From Verrucomicrobiales bacterium (GTDB lineage: Bacteria; Verrucomicrobiota; Verrucomicrobiia; Verrucomicrobiales; DEV007), in assembly GCA_024638765.1 (NCBI GenBank), contig JAHEJT010000026.1:1-41984 (forward strand): DNA of 41,984 bases. The letters are read 5' to 3'. Under the pieces are notes generated by a model, which saw only the letters and a program-made list of their open reading frames with translations, did no database searches and was not told where the DNA came from. Made by a program: the position numbers and the translations under genes. Shown here piece by piece: positions 26,869 to 34,250 of the stretch; the first letter of the stretch is position 1; every line of letters begins with the position of its first letter.

Positions 26869-26895
26869 GTCAGCAGCGAATGGCACTAAGATAAG
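26869..26895 (+). repeat. Dispersed GAATGGCACTAAGATAAG motif, copy 1
   Basis: The sequence GTCAGCAGCGAATGGCACTA and on contains the family core GAATGGCACTAAGATAAG in reduced form (CGAATGGCACTAAGATAAG). No inverted partner was found within a few hundred bases. Confidence 0.65.
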
Positions 26896-26950
26896 CACCA
26901 TTTGGCTGTTTCGTCAGGCTTTGCGCAGAACGATTCGCCACTCAATTAAG

Positions 26951-27036
26951 GGAGGGAGACGCTCCGTCGTTTCCCAACAATCTACGGAAACGACGGAGCG
27001 CTTCCCTCCATTTGTAGGGCAAAGACTTCGTCTTTG
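26951..27036. repeat. REPIN-like GGAG pair plus adjacent GTAG hairpin
   Basis: Left arm 26951-26974 and right arm 26986-27009 match as inverted repeats over 24 bases with two differences. Each starts with GGAG on its own strand, and each forms an imperfect hairpin closed by GGA/TCC. The differences exchange a G-T wobble and an A-T pair. Directly after, GTAG (27014-27017) precedes the perfect hairpin CAAAGAC-TTC-GTCTTTG (27020-27036). Confidence 0.65.
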
Positions 27037-27068
27037 TGAAGCGGGCATGGTACTGATTTAGCGACAGG

Positions 27069-27525
27069 CTACTTGTGCAAAGCCCGATAGTAGGCTCCAC
27101 GCCCCTTTCCGCAAAGTTCGGCGTGGCCGTTTTCAACCAGCTCCGTGAACTTGTCCTTCAGAGTGTTTCGGTTTGCTTCGAGTATCTCAACCGCCTCCCG
27201 GACCGACAAGGTTCCACGCGAATTCAGCAAATCGAGTAACCGACCTGCAAGTGGGGAAAGATCGTCGGGAATGGGAGGGCTCGTGGTCGATACTTCGGGT
27301 GTCTCCAAGCGTTCCCGCAGGCGTCCAATTTGGGATTTTAGCGCCCTCAATGCGAGTCGATGACCCGGCGCTCTCGATGGTAGCGATGCGGCGAAGGGAA
27401 CTCAGCCTTTCCGTCCCGAGATCACCAAGTGCTCGCCATTCGCCCTTGAACTCGTCGATCGCGGCGATCAGGGTGAGCATCTCATTCGTTGGCTGAAAGT
27501 CAGGTGGAAGCGGGATACGCATGCG
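27069..27525 (-). pseudogene. Fic-family gene with catalytic core deleted
   Basis: Two frames on the minus strand together resemble a Fic protein. The 5' part (27525 down to about 27355) encodes MRIPLPPDFQPTNEMLTLIA, RALGDLGTERLSSLRRIATI and ESAGSSTRIEGAK, the N-terminal segment of many Fic proteins; SxxSSxIEG-like motifs mark that region. In another frame, from about 27350 to 27069, follows a helical stretch and a winged-helix-like end (LSPLAGRLLDLLNSRGTLSV, REAVEILEANRNTLKDKFTE, LVENGHAELCGKGRGAYY). The Fic core with HPFxxGNGR is absent. The simplest reading is an internal deletion of some 200 codons that also shifted the frame. It is divergent from the next gene with about 40 bases between the starts. 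Confidence 0.7.
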
Positions 27526-27568
27526 TGAATTCACCTCCATTTCCATCCAATTGAAGGGACGGCCTTTG

Positions 27569-30500
27569 ATGAAGCAATCGATCTCTATCACCCTGACACT
27601 TCTGTTTACTTCTTTCGCGGTGCTCAATGCCGCGGACGAGCCGATTCCCCCGGCATTCGACACCGGCCGCCCCCGCCCGCCGATCGAAGGCTTTCCCGTG
27701 CTCGGCTCCGGCCTGGCGCTGAGCGGCGGCCACTTTCGCGGGGTGCCGCTCGGCGAGCTCGCGGGATGGACCGCGTCGCTCTGGTTTCAGCCGAACTCGG
27801 ACCAACGTGGCGATCTCATGAACATCGTCCGCAACGCCAAGGAAGGAAAGGCAATCCGCCTCACGTGGGAACAGGGCGAGATTCGGTTGACCGCGCCGTT
27901 CAACCGAAAGCCGAAAGATGGCAGTCCGGACCACTGGGAATTCAAGACCAAGGTCCACGATCCGGACAAGTGGCACCAGGCGACGATCACCTACGCGCAG
28001 GCTTCCGGTCCGGCGTTGTTCGTCGATGGGAAGCTGATCGGCGTGGGAGAACGCGGTTGGCTCGGTTACGCCACGGGCTTCAACCATTACCAGCTCGGCG
28101 CCGGGATTGCGGAGGGTGGCCGGATCGATCACTACTTCGAAGGGCGCATCGACGATTTCGTCCTCCACGAACGCAAGCTGTCGGAGGAAGAAGTCGGAAA
28201 ACTGTTTCGTGACGAGGCGGTCGCCGGCCCGGTCGCGGCCTTCAACGATTTCGAAAACGTGAATCACCGCGACCTCGCGCGTTTCACCGAGAGCGACCGC
28301 GACGAGGCTTACCTGGATGAGGGCCGGAAACTTTACGAACTGAATTGCATCGCGTGCCACAGTAAAGACGGCATCACCCCGCCGCCGAACCCTCTTTCCC
28401 GCATCTTCACGAAGCACAAGATGGAGAACGGCGGCGACCCGTTCAGCATGTTCAAGACCGTTACCTACGGGTTTCGCAACATGATGCCCGCGCCGCAGCT
28501 CAATCCCGAGGAGCGTTACAAGGTCATCCACTACATCCGTGAACGCATGGTCCGCGAACTCGCCACGGAACTCTACGTGCCGGTGGCTGACGATTACACC
28601 GAGACCATGCCGCGCAGCCCGGACGGCGCCGGTGAAGCCGCCGCGCAAATGGAAGCCCTCGCAAAGACCGGCTATCTCCGCGATTACGGCCGGGCCCTCA
28701 TTTCACCTGTCGGCGGCCGGGGCGTCGGGACACCGAGCCGCAACGCTCTCACCATCGATCTCGGCAACGAGACGACCCTCGCCTACGACCTCGGAACGAT
28801 GCGCTCGATCGGCGCCTGGCGAGGCGGCTTCCTCGATTTCAGCAACACGCTCCATCATAAGCTGCGCGCCGCAGGCCTCCCCGCCGCGGCCTTCGATCCC
28901 CTTCCCGGCAAGGGCGGCTGGCGCTGGGCCTGGGATGGCCGGGCGGAAAACGAAACACCGCCGGCCGACTCGCACACGATCTGGCCGGAGGAACAGGTCC
29001 GTTACCGGGGCCACTACCCTTTCGGCAACGAGATCGTCGTCTCCTACACCGTGCAGGGCCGCGGCGTCCTCGAGAGCCCGCGCGCGGAAACGATCGGTGA
29101 AGATCGGATCATCCATCACCGCCTGACGGTCGAGCCCGGCGAGAATGCGCTGGAACTGATCGTCTTTGCAGCCGGCAAAACGAAACCGGTCATCGACGGC
29201 GCACACGCGGAGATGCCCTCCGGCAAAGAAATCCACATCGCCCGGCTGCAGAGCGAGGCCGAAGACTTGACCTGGCGCGTCTCCGACGGCGGTGACCTAG
29301 TCTTGCGGATTCCGGCTTCGACGTCGCCCCTGCACTTCAACATCGCAGTTACGAACCATGCGGATTCACAATCGGCGCGTCACATCGTCGACCTCACCAC
29401 CCACACCCGCGGCGGTCCCCGGCGCTGGACCAAGACGCACACGATGAAAGGAAAGCTCGCGGTTTCCGAGTTCCAGGGTTACGCGCTCGACAGTTTGCCC
29501 GTGCCGCTGAAAAACGCTTACAACACGTGGATGCGCACCTCCGCGCTGACCTTCTTTCCCGACGGGCGCCTCGCCGTGTCCTCCCTGAGCGGCGACGTCT
29601 GGATCGTCACCGGAATCGACGGTGACCTTGGCGAAGTGACCTGGCAACGCTTCGCCGCCGGGCTCTACGAACCGCTCGGCATGAAAGTCGTGGACGGCGT
29701 GCTCACGGTTGGCACGCGCGGCCGCATCGTGAAGCTCCACGATTTCAACGGCGATGGCGAAGCGGATTATTACGAGGCTTTCCACAACGAACCCGAGCCC
29801 AGCCCCGGCTGGCACGCCTACAGCTTCGATCTCGAGGTGGGCGACGACGGTTCGTTTTACTATGCCCGAGTCGGCGGCTTCAGCGACTGGTCGATTCCCG
29901 GCGGCGTTGTCCGGGTTTCCCGCGACGGGAAAACGTGGGAAGTGGTCGGCGCCGGCCTGCGCGTCCCCAACGGAATCGGCCGCCTGCCGGACGGACGCAT
30001 CACGTTCGGCGACAACCAGGGCACCTACGTTCCTGCGAGCAAGATCGCCGTTACCCGCCGGGGCGCGTTTCACGGCGCAGGCAAATGGACCGAGCGCGAG
30101 GGCAACTACGATCCGGAGACCATCGTCGATCCCATCGTCTACATGCCCCAGGAACTCGACAGCTCCTCCGGGTCTCAGCTCTGGGTGGAAGAAGACGAAC
30201 GCTTCGGCCCGCTGAGTGGGCAGTATTTCCACACCTCCTTCGGCCGCGCGCGGACGATGGTTGTCATGCTCGACGAGTTCGACGACACCCTGCAGGGCGC
30301 CGTCTATTCCCTGCCGCTGCCGATGGAATCCGGCACGATGCGGGTCGCGAAGAACCCGGCCGACGGTCAACTCTACTTCTCCGGCCTCACCGGATGGCAG
30401 GCAGGCGCCACGCGCGAGGGCAGCATTCAGCGCCTGCGTTACACGGGGGACGACGGGCTTTACGTGGTGGCCGCCAGGGCCCGCCGCGGCCGGCTGGAAC

Positions 30501-30796
30501 TTACGTTCAACCAGCCGCTCGATCCCGCCGTCACCGGAAACATGGACTCGTGGCAAGCCACCGCGTGGAACTACCGCTGGTCGAGACAATACGGCTCACC
30601 GCACTTGAAGGTCACGGAACCGGGCGTCGAAGGCGCCGACACGTTCGCAATCAGTGCAGGGCGGTTGACCGGCGACGGACGCAAGCTCGTCGTGACCATT
30701 CCCGAGCTCCAGCCCTGCCACACCCTGAAGCTGGATTTCTCCGTCGGAGAAATCCAGGGGCCGCTTTATTTCACGATCCACGAGTTACCGGAATGA
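27569..30796 (+). CDS. Secreted LamG / cytochrome c / sugar-dehydrogenase-like beta-propeller protein
   Basis: A 1075-residue exported protein from ATG 27569 with signal peptide MKQSISITLTLLFTSFAVLN. Residues about 40-230 look like a LamG/concanavalin-like domain (WTASLWFQPN, GPALFVDGKLIGVGERG, EGRIDDFVLHERKLSEEEV). A cytochrome c segment follows with CIACH (Cys260, Cys263, His264) and a possible Met ligand in FRNMMPAP. A large central region (about 380-640) of unclear fold comes next, then a propeller resembling glucose/sorbosone dehydrogenases (about 655-960: GLYEPLGMKVVDGVLTVGTR, DFNGDGEADYY, GAGLRVPNGIGRLPDGRITF). An Ig-like C-terminal domain begins at ELTFNQPLDPAVTG. Proteins of this layout are frequent in Planctomycetota and Verrucomicrobiota and are thought to oxidise carbohydrates; the substrate is unknown. 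A second gene began at its stop codon (ATGA overlap) but is cut off. Confidence 0.85.
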   Translation: MKQSISITLTLLFTSFAVLNAADEPIPPAFDTGRPRPPIEGFPVLGSGLALSGGHFRGVPLGELAGWTASLWFQPNSDQRGDLMNIVRNAKEGKAIRLTWEQGEIRLTAPFNRKPKDGSPDHWEFKTKVHDPDKWHQATITYAQASGPALFVDGKLIGVGERGWLGYATGFNHYQLGAGIAEGGRIDHYFEGRIDDFVLHERKLSEEEVGKLFRDEAVAGPVAAFNDFENVNHRDLARFTESDRDEAYLDEGRKLYELNCIACHSKDGITPPPNPLSRIFTKHKMENGGDPFSMFKTVTYGFRNMMPAPQLNPEERYKVIHYIRERMVRELATELYVPVADDYTETMPRSPDGAGEAAAQMEALAKTGYLRDYGRALISPVGGRGVGTPSRNALTIDLGNETTLAYDLGTMRSIGAWRGGFLDFSNTLHHKLRAAGLPAAAFDPLPGKGGWRWAWDGRAENETPPADSHTIWPEEQVRYRGHYPFGNEIVVSYTVQGRGVLESPRAETIGEDRIIHHRLTVEPGENALELIVFAAGKTKPVIDGAHAEMPSGKEIHIARLQSEAEDLTWRVSDGGDLVLRIPASTSPLHFNIAVTNHADSQSARHIVDLTTHTRGGPRRWTKTHTMKGKLAVSEFQGYALDSLPVPLKNAYNTWMRTSALTFFPDGRLAVSSLSGDVWIVTGIDGDLGEVTWQRFAAGLYEPLGMKVVDGVLTVGTRGRIVKLHDFNGDGEADYYEAFHNEPEPSPGWHAYSFDLEVGDDGSFYYARVGGFSDWSIPGGVVRVSRDGKTWEVVGAGLRVPNGIGRLPDGRITFGDNQGTYVPASKIAVTRRGAFHGAGKWTEREGNYDPETIVDPIVYMPQELDSSSGSQLWVEEDERFGPLSGQYFHTSFGRARTMVVMLDEFDDTLQGAVYSLPLPMESGTMRVAKNPADGQLYFSGLTGWQAGATREGSIQRLRYTGDDGLYVVAARARRGRLELTFNQPLDPAVTGNMDSWQATAWNYRWSRQYGSPHLKVTEPGVEGADTFAISAGRLTGDGRKLVVTIPELQPCHTLKLDFSVGEIQGPLYFTIHELPE

Positions 30797-30873
30797 AGAA
30801 CATCTGCATTCTCCTGGCGACCCTCGCCCTCGCCGGGGCGTCAGAAATGGGGTCAGTCAAGAATGGCACGTAG
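30793..30873 (+). pseudogene. Secreted-protein gene truncated after its signal peptide
   Basis: ATG 30793 overlaps the preceding stop as ATGA. It opens with the signal peptide MKNICILLATLALAGAS, then the frame runs into the dispersed repeat at 30849 and stops at 30871-30873 after 26 codons. A translationally coupled exported partner of the large cytochrome protein probably existed here; the rest of it is not found after the repeat. Confidence 0.6.
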
Positions 30874-31063
30874 TTAAGGGTGTCTATCGTCGTAGCGCCA
30901 GCAGCGGATTTCACACTTCGCGGGAGAAAAGTAGTCCCCACACTCCGTGTGGGGCTTGGAATAGATCGCCACACGAAGTGTGGCGGCTACTTTGGTTCGG
31001 CCACGAGGAACGTCTGAAGATCACACGATCACTGTTCTTAACTTAGTGCCCTTCGGGTCACTC
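30849..31063. mobile_element. MITE-like unit bounded by inverted GAATGGCAC-family repeats
   Basis: The left end (30849-30878) reads GGGGTCAGTCAAGAATGGCA and continues to TAGTTAAG; the right end (31037-31063) is an inverted relative reading, on the minus strand, GAGTGACCCGAAGGGCACTA and then AGTTAAG. The 215-bp unit has no coding capacity, but contains the GTAG hairpin pair at 30932-30991. Confidence 0.55.
30932..30991. repeat. REPIN-like pair with GTAG heads and a compensatory change
   Basis: GTAG (30932-30935), one base, then CCCCACAC-TCC-GTGTGGGG. Inverted, ending in CTAC (30988-30991), is CGCCACAC-GAA-GTGTGGCG (30968-30986). The second stem pair is C-G in one and G-C in the other. Outer bases AAAGTAG and CTACTTT also match. 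Confidence 0.7.
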
Positions 31064-31188
31064 AATAAATTTTGACATGCGCCTTGCGATGACTTGCGCA
31101 ACTCGTTTCACATTTGAAATTTGTTGACTGGCTCCCCGTCCCTCGACAGCACCGCCTTCTTCCGTCTCGAAACCGACTGGCAACCGCT

Positions 31189-31326
31189 TCAGTCCGCGCG
31201 CCTCAGTTCGTCAAGGTCGGCGAGATCCCGGGGCCGGCCTGCGGTTTCTTTGGCTGTAACGAGGTCTTTCTTTCCGAGAAAATGCAGATCGAAACCCTCG
31301 AACCCATGAAGTTCCGGCAACTCAAT
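31189..31326 (-). pseudogene. Nucleotidyltransferase C-terminal remnant
   Basis: The minus strand encodes, without a start codon, IELPELHGFEGFDLHFLGKK, DLVTAKETAGRPRDLADLDE and LRRAD before a stop. The K..xAGRPxDLxDLxxL ending is the hallmark of small nucleotidyltransferase-fold proteins such as those found in toxin-antitoxin and abortive-infection pairs. The catalytic GSxxxGxxxxxSDxD part is missing. The frame overlaps the 3' end of the small gene at 31322-31552 on the same strand, the usual tight arrangement of such pairs. Confidence 0.55.
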
Positions 31327-31552
31327 CCAGCGACTCGCAGAACTCGCGGAGCGCCTTCTTTTCTTCTCGCGTGGTCACACCCGCGACGATGTGAACCGCG
31401 AGACTGCGCACGATCACCGCCTGCTCGGGTTGGAGATTCATCTTCTTAATCACCAGGGCGATGATCGAGGCGAAGTTGTTCCCGTTGTAGAGGCAGAACG
31501 GAGCCATGCGATGGCATCGACGGCATAGCTCCACGGCCTCGTCCAAGGACAT
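31322..31552 (-). CDS. Small hypothetical protein preceding a nucleotidyltransferase remnant
   Basis: 76 residues from an ATG at 31550-31552, with GGGAAGCG directly upstream as a good ribosome-binding site. The sequence (SLDEAVELCRRCHRMAPFCL, YNGNNFASIIALVIKKMNLQ, PEQAVIVRSLAVHIVAGVTT) looks helical and folded, with three Cys near the N-terminus. I do not know its family. Its stop overlaps the reading frame of the nucleotidyltransferase remnant, so it was probably the first gene of a two-gene unit, possibly the antitoxin-like or adaptor member; that is inference from arrangement only. Confidence 0.5.
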   Translation of the reverse strand: MSLDEAVELCRRCHRMAPFCLYNGNNFASIIALVIKKMNLQPEQAVIVRSLAVHIVAGVTTREEKKALREFCESLD

Positions 31553-31612
31553 CGCTTCCCGGTGCCGGCTCTCCCATAATTCGCGGGTTGCGTCATGGCC
31601 GTCCGAGGTCGG

Positions 31613-31708
31613 CTAGTGCAGCGCATTCTTCGCGCGGCAGAGAACCGCGTTCTGCGCAGTCACCATTTCCCAGGTAAAAGGCGCCAGCCACGTTCCGACG
31701 CGCTCCAT
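31613..31708 (-). CDS. Very short ORF coupled to the preceding small gene
   Basis: 31 codons (MERVGTWLAPFTWEMVTAQN, ending RAKNALH) begin three bases after the stop of the gene at 31712-31942. No family and no own Shine-Dalgarno sequence is seen. It may be the N-terminal piece of a lost second gene rather than a functional peptide. Confidence 0.2.
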   Translation of the reverse strand: MERVGTWLAPFTWEMVTAQNAVLCRAKNALH

Positions 31709-31711
31709 CGA

Positions 31712-31942
31712 TCAGTAGCCTTTTGAATCCGACTCCCGCTTCGCCTTTTCCCCTTCCTTGACCTTCTGGATTTCTTCGACGCCGGTGCCTTTAAGATAAC
31801 CCTTGTCGGTCTTCGCGTATACCGGTTCGGCGGAGAATCGATCCTGGATCGCAAGCCCCTCCTCCATGAGTTCCTGGAAAAGAGGATTCTCCAGCAACTC
31901 GGGATCGATCCCGGAGCTGTCGATATCGTCGATATCCGCCAT
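31712..31942 (-). CDS. Small acidic hypothetical protein
   Basis: 76 residues from the ATG at 31940-31942: MADIDDIDSSGIDPELLENP, then LFQELMEEGLAIQDRFSAEP, ending in a basic KVKEGEKAKRESDSKGY. Acidic N-terminal half, lysine-rich C-terminal half, no membrane segment. The composition is that of a real small protein, but the ribosome-binding site is weak and I recognise no family. The frame stays open upstream to 32041 through the GGAG hairpin at 32000-32023, which therefore lies in its leader. Confidence 0.4.
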   Translation of the reverse strand: MADIDDIDSSGIDPELLENPLFQELMEEGLAIQDRFSAEPVYAKTDKGYLKGTGVEEIQKVKEGEKAKRESDSKGY

Positions 31943-31999
31943 CGGATACAATCTATAACGGAAGCTCTCCTCAGGCAAGCGCTCTGCAACCGCGATAGC

Positions 32000-32023
32000 G
32001 GCGACGACGAAGCGTCGCCCTCC
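32000..32023 (-). repeat. GGAG-headed REP-like hairpin, inverted
   Basis: On the minus strand GGAG is followed by GGCGACG, loop CTTCGT and CGTCGCC, the same stem as at 18362 with one loop change. It lies in the leader of the small gene at 31712-31942. Confidence 0.65.
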
Positions 32024-32124
32024 AGAATTGTAATTGGCCAAAGGGATCCCGGCCCCAATAATACGCGTGTTCTAAACGTAGATGTTCCGATGACTGACAA
32101 GGTGATCATTCCGGCTGGAAACAA

Positions 32125-32204
32125 TTTGGAGTGCGGTGGCTTGACACCGCTTTGGATCGCTGGCCCTTGGTAACCAAAGCGCCGTCAAGCCGGCGCACTC
32201 CAAA
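32125..32204. repeat. REPIN-like pair of GGAG hairpins with two compensated base pairs
   Basis: Two 31-bp arms (32125-32155 and 32174-32204) are inverted copies with four differences. Each arm reads TTTGGAGT, then a 6-bp hairpin around the loop GCTTGA. The left stem is GCGGTG/CACCGC, the right GCGCCG/CGGCGC, so all four differences fall into two base pairs that remain paired. It lies 47 bases upstream of the next gene. Confidence 0.8.
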
Positions 32205-32250
32205 GCGCTCCGCGCCCCGCGAACGCTTACCTTTCGACTGAACCGACGAC

Positions 32251-33477
32251 ATGAAGAGAAAACACAGGCTCAACGCGATCGTTATCGGGTTGACGATTGT
32301 CGCAGGCGCCGTCCTCTATATCCATTTGACGTCACCGGGTTCGCGGTCGGGTTCTGCGGACGCGAAGGGCGGGGTCGAAGTACAAAGGGAGAACCGGCCG
32401 ACCCGCGGGCACGCATCCTCCGGTGTGATCGGGAGACTCTCAAGCGAAGAACCGCGCTCCGATGGCATCATCGGCAAGAGCGACGCCGGCGAGAGCGGAC
32501 CCCTGGGCTCGCTTGCGCAGCGGAGCGGTCAATGGGCCGATGAACTGGAGCGTTTCCTCGAGGGGGATGCCGAGGCTTTCGACCGGTTTCTCGCCGGGAT
32601 CACCACCGACAATTGGAGAGAGGCGAGAGCGGCATTGGCCCGGGCATTTGGAAAGGGCGGGGAGTCCGAGAGATCTTCCGGGATGGAACGGTTCTGGCGC
32701 AGGGTCGGCGAAGTCGGCGGAGAGGAGGTGGCGCGTGAACTGATCGAAGAAATCAATCCGGACTTTGTGTCGGCGCTGAAGGGATGGGGGGAGGCCGATC
32801 CGCAAGGCCTCTTCGATTTCTTTTCCGAACTGGACATCCGAGAGGACCCGGAGATTCAACGGTACCTGGAGGCCACCAATACGAGGGAGCTGCCCTTCAT
32901 CGACCAGTTCACCGACGGTATCCTTCGAGGCCTCCTGGAGGGACTGACTCCCGAGAGCATCACCGATGCGGAAGCAAATCAGATCGGCGAGATGATCGAT
33001 TTTTTCATGGAAAGCGATCCAAGGAAGGCGCAGTCGCTGATGCGGGAGTTTACCGAACGCATTATTTCGCCCGAGGATCGGGAAGGCTTGCAGCAGTGGG
33101 TCGCGAGTTTCGATGAACCGATCATCCAGGCGGCCGCCGTCCAACGGGTTATCGAAAGCGGCGCTTTTGACGACGATCCTTCCAGTGCCGTTTCCTATGC
33201 CTGGTCTCTCGAAATGGACCAGTCGAGAAGGGTTGCCTTGTCCGCTGCCTACGCCAGGTTGGCGGCGGGAACCGACGGGCACGACCCTAACGTGACGGCC
33301 TCGGAATTAATGGAGATGAACCACGGTCTCGACCGGGATTTTGCGATCAATGGGTTTGCCCATGGCCTGGTTCGATCCGATCCTGGTGCGGCCCTCGAGT
33401 GGGCGAACGCAATTGACAATGAAAACTTTCGCCAGGTCGTCGTGGGAAACATTTCCAAACGAATTAATCGTCAGTAG
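32251..33477 (+). CDS. Exported or membrane-anchored helical hypothetical protein
   Basis: 408 residues. N-terminal basic residues and a hydrophobic segment (LNAIVIGLTIVAGAVLYIHL) suggest a signal peptide or anchor. The rest is helical and acidic, with ELERFLEGDAEAFDRFLAGI, MERFWRRVGEVGGEEVAREL, DPQGLFDFFSELDI, FFMESDPRKAQSLMREFTER and, at the end, LVRSDPGAALEWANAIDNEN. The DPxxALxWA motif with a following helix recurs in secreted repeat proteins of Verrucomicrobiota; I count one clear and a few degenerate copies (SSAVSYAWSLEMDQSRR). Function unknown. It is a single gene preceded by a REPIN-like pair and followed by a MITE-like unit. Confidence 0.75.
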   Translation: MKRKHRLNAIVIGLTIVAGAVLYIHLTSPGSRSGSADAKGGVEVQRENRPTRGHASSGVIGRLSSEEPRSDGIIGKSDAGESGPLGSLAQRSGQWADELERFLEGDAEAFDRFLAGITTDNWREARAALARAFGKGGESERSSGMERFWRRVGEVGGEEVARELIEEINPDFVSALKGWGEADPQGLFDFFSELDIREDPEIQRYLEATNTRELPFIDQFTDGILRGLLEGLTPESITDAEANQIGEMIDFFMESDPRKAQSLMREFTERIISPEDREGLQQWVASFDEPIIQAAAVQRVIESGAFDDDPSSAVSYAWSLEMDQSRRVALSAAYARLAAGTDGHDPNVTASELMEMNHGLDRDFAINGFAHGLVRSDPGAALEWANAIDNENFRQVVVGNISKRINRQ

Positions 33478-33500
33478 CTGTGTGAGGTTGATTCGGGAAA

Positions 33501-33663
33501 GGGGTCGGTTCTGAATGGCACTAAGATAAGCGGACTTTCGGATAGTGACACCGGCGTCTCGCCGGTGATTTCACGGGCGAGATCCTCCTTCGCTCTTCGA
33601 GCTACGGCGGGACAAGCTGCCCGTGTCACAATGCTTAACTACGTGTCATTCGGGTCGGTTCTC
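33501..33663. mobile_element. MITE-like unit bounded by inverted GAATGGCAC-family repeats
   Basis: Left end 33501-33530 contains GAATGGCACTAAGATAAG after GGGGTCGGTTCT. Right end 33634-33663 is inverted and reads, on the minus strand, GAGAACCGACCCGAATGACA and then CGTAGTTAAG. The unit is 163 bp. Inside are a perfect hairpin CACCGGCG-TCT-CGCCGGTG (33549-33567) and a GTAG-type hairpin GCTC-TTC-GAGC followed by CTAC (33592-33605). Confidence 0.6.
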
Positions 33664-33733
33664 GATTGTTGGTGCAGCAGCATGTCGAGCTGCTTCTATG
33701 ATCCGTCGATTCATCAATTCCCCTTCCTCCCCC

Positions 33734-33837
33734 TGATCCGCCTCCAACCCAGCTTGCCCTTCGTAGCGCGTAGCGTGAAGAACGGGGGCCCGGTGACGGC
33801 GGTGAAAGGACTGGCGAAGAAAGGAGTTTCCTTTCAG
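33734..33837. repeat. Dispersed repeat, copy C, inverted relative to A and B
   Basis: The reverse complement follows repeat B closely, including CACCGCCGTCACCGGGCCCC and CTACGAAGGGCAAGCTGGGT. Here GTAG (33763-33766) is directly followed by CGCG-TAG-CGTG, a hairpin with one wobble pair. It ends four bases before the doc stop codon. Confidence 0.75.
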
Positions 33838-33841
33838 CCCA

Positions 33842-34246
33842 TCAGTCGGAAGTGGTGTGATCGCGGAGCCAGGCGGTGAAGGACTCCTCGGTTTCGTCGC
33901 CCGAGGCGAGGCGGAGCATCGAGAGGTATTTTTCTTCGCGGGTCGCGGTGACTTCGAGACCATTGCGAGAGAGGAAAGCACGATAGACCACAAATGCCGT
34001 ACGTTTGTTCCCGTCGAAGAAGGGTTGGTTCTTTGCGATGCCAAAAGCATAGGCCGCGGCGAGAGCACAGAGGTCGGGCGCGGGATCGCCGTACCTCCAG
34101 ACCTGAAGGGGACGCGCGAGGGCGGATTCGAGGAGGCCCGCGTCACGAAGACCCGGTTCGCCTCCGTGTTCGGCCAGTTGCCGCTGGTGGAAAGCGAGCG
34201 CAGCCTCGGTCAGAATCCAGACCGGTTCCTTCGGTTCGGAGGGCAC
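33842..34246 (-). CDS. doc: Death-on-curing (Doc/Fic) family toxin with His-to-Gln change in the core motif
   Basis: 134 residues. Doc proteins are Fic-fold toxins; phage P1 Doc phosphorylates EF-Tu. The fold shows LTEAALAFHQRQLAEHGGEP, RDAGLLESALARP and the core AKNQPFFDGNKRTA (residues 71-84). In the family motif (HxFxxGNKR type) the first residue is the catalytic His; here residue 74 is Gln (codon CAA, complement at 34025-34027), while Phe, Asp78, Gly79, Asn80, Lys81 and Arg82 are kept. The protein may be inactive or work differently. The gene starts four bases after the AbrB-type antitoxin stop, so the two form one transcript. YLSMLRLASGDETEESFTAW is a typical C-terminus. A premature stop is not present. 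Confidence 0.88.
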   Translation of the reverse strand: MPSEPKEPVWILTEAALAFHQRQLAEHGGEPGLRDAGLLESALARPLQVWRYGDPAPDLCALAAAYAFGIAKNQPFFDGNKRTAFVVYRAFLSRNGLEVTATREEKYLSMLRLASGDETEESFTAWLRDHTTSD

Positions 34247-34250
34247 GCGT

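Larger units (their letters stand above)
33478..33841. other. Repeat-filled interval between the helical protein gene and doc
   Basis: No gene is supported. The interval is almost wholly made of the MITE-like unit 33501-33663 and the inverted repeat copy C 33734-33837. Confidence 0.6.
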
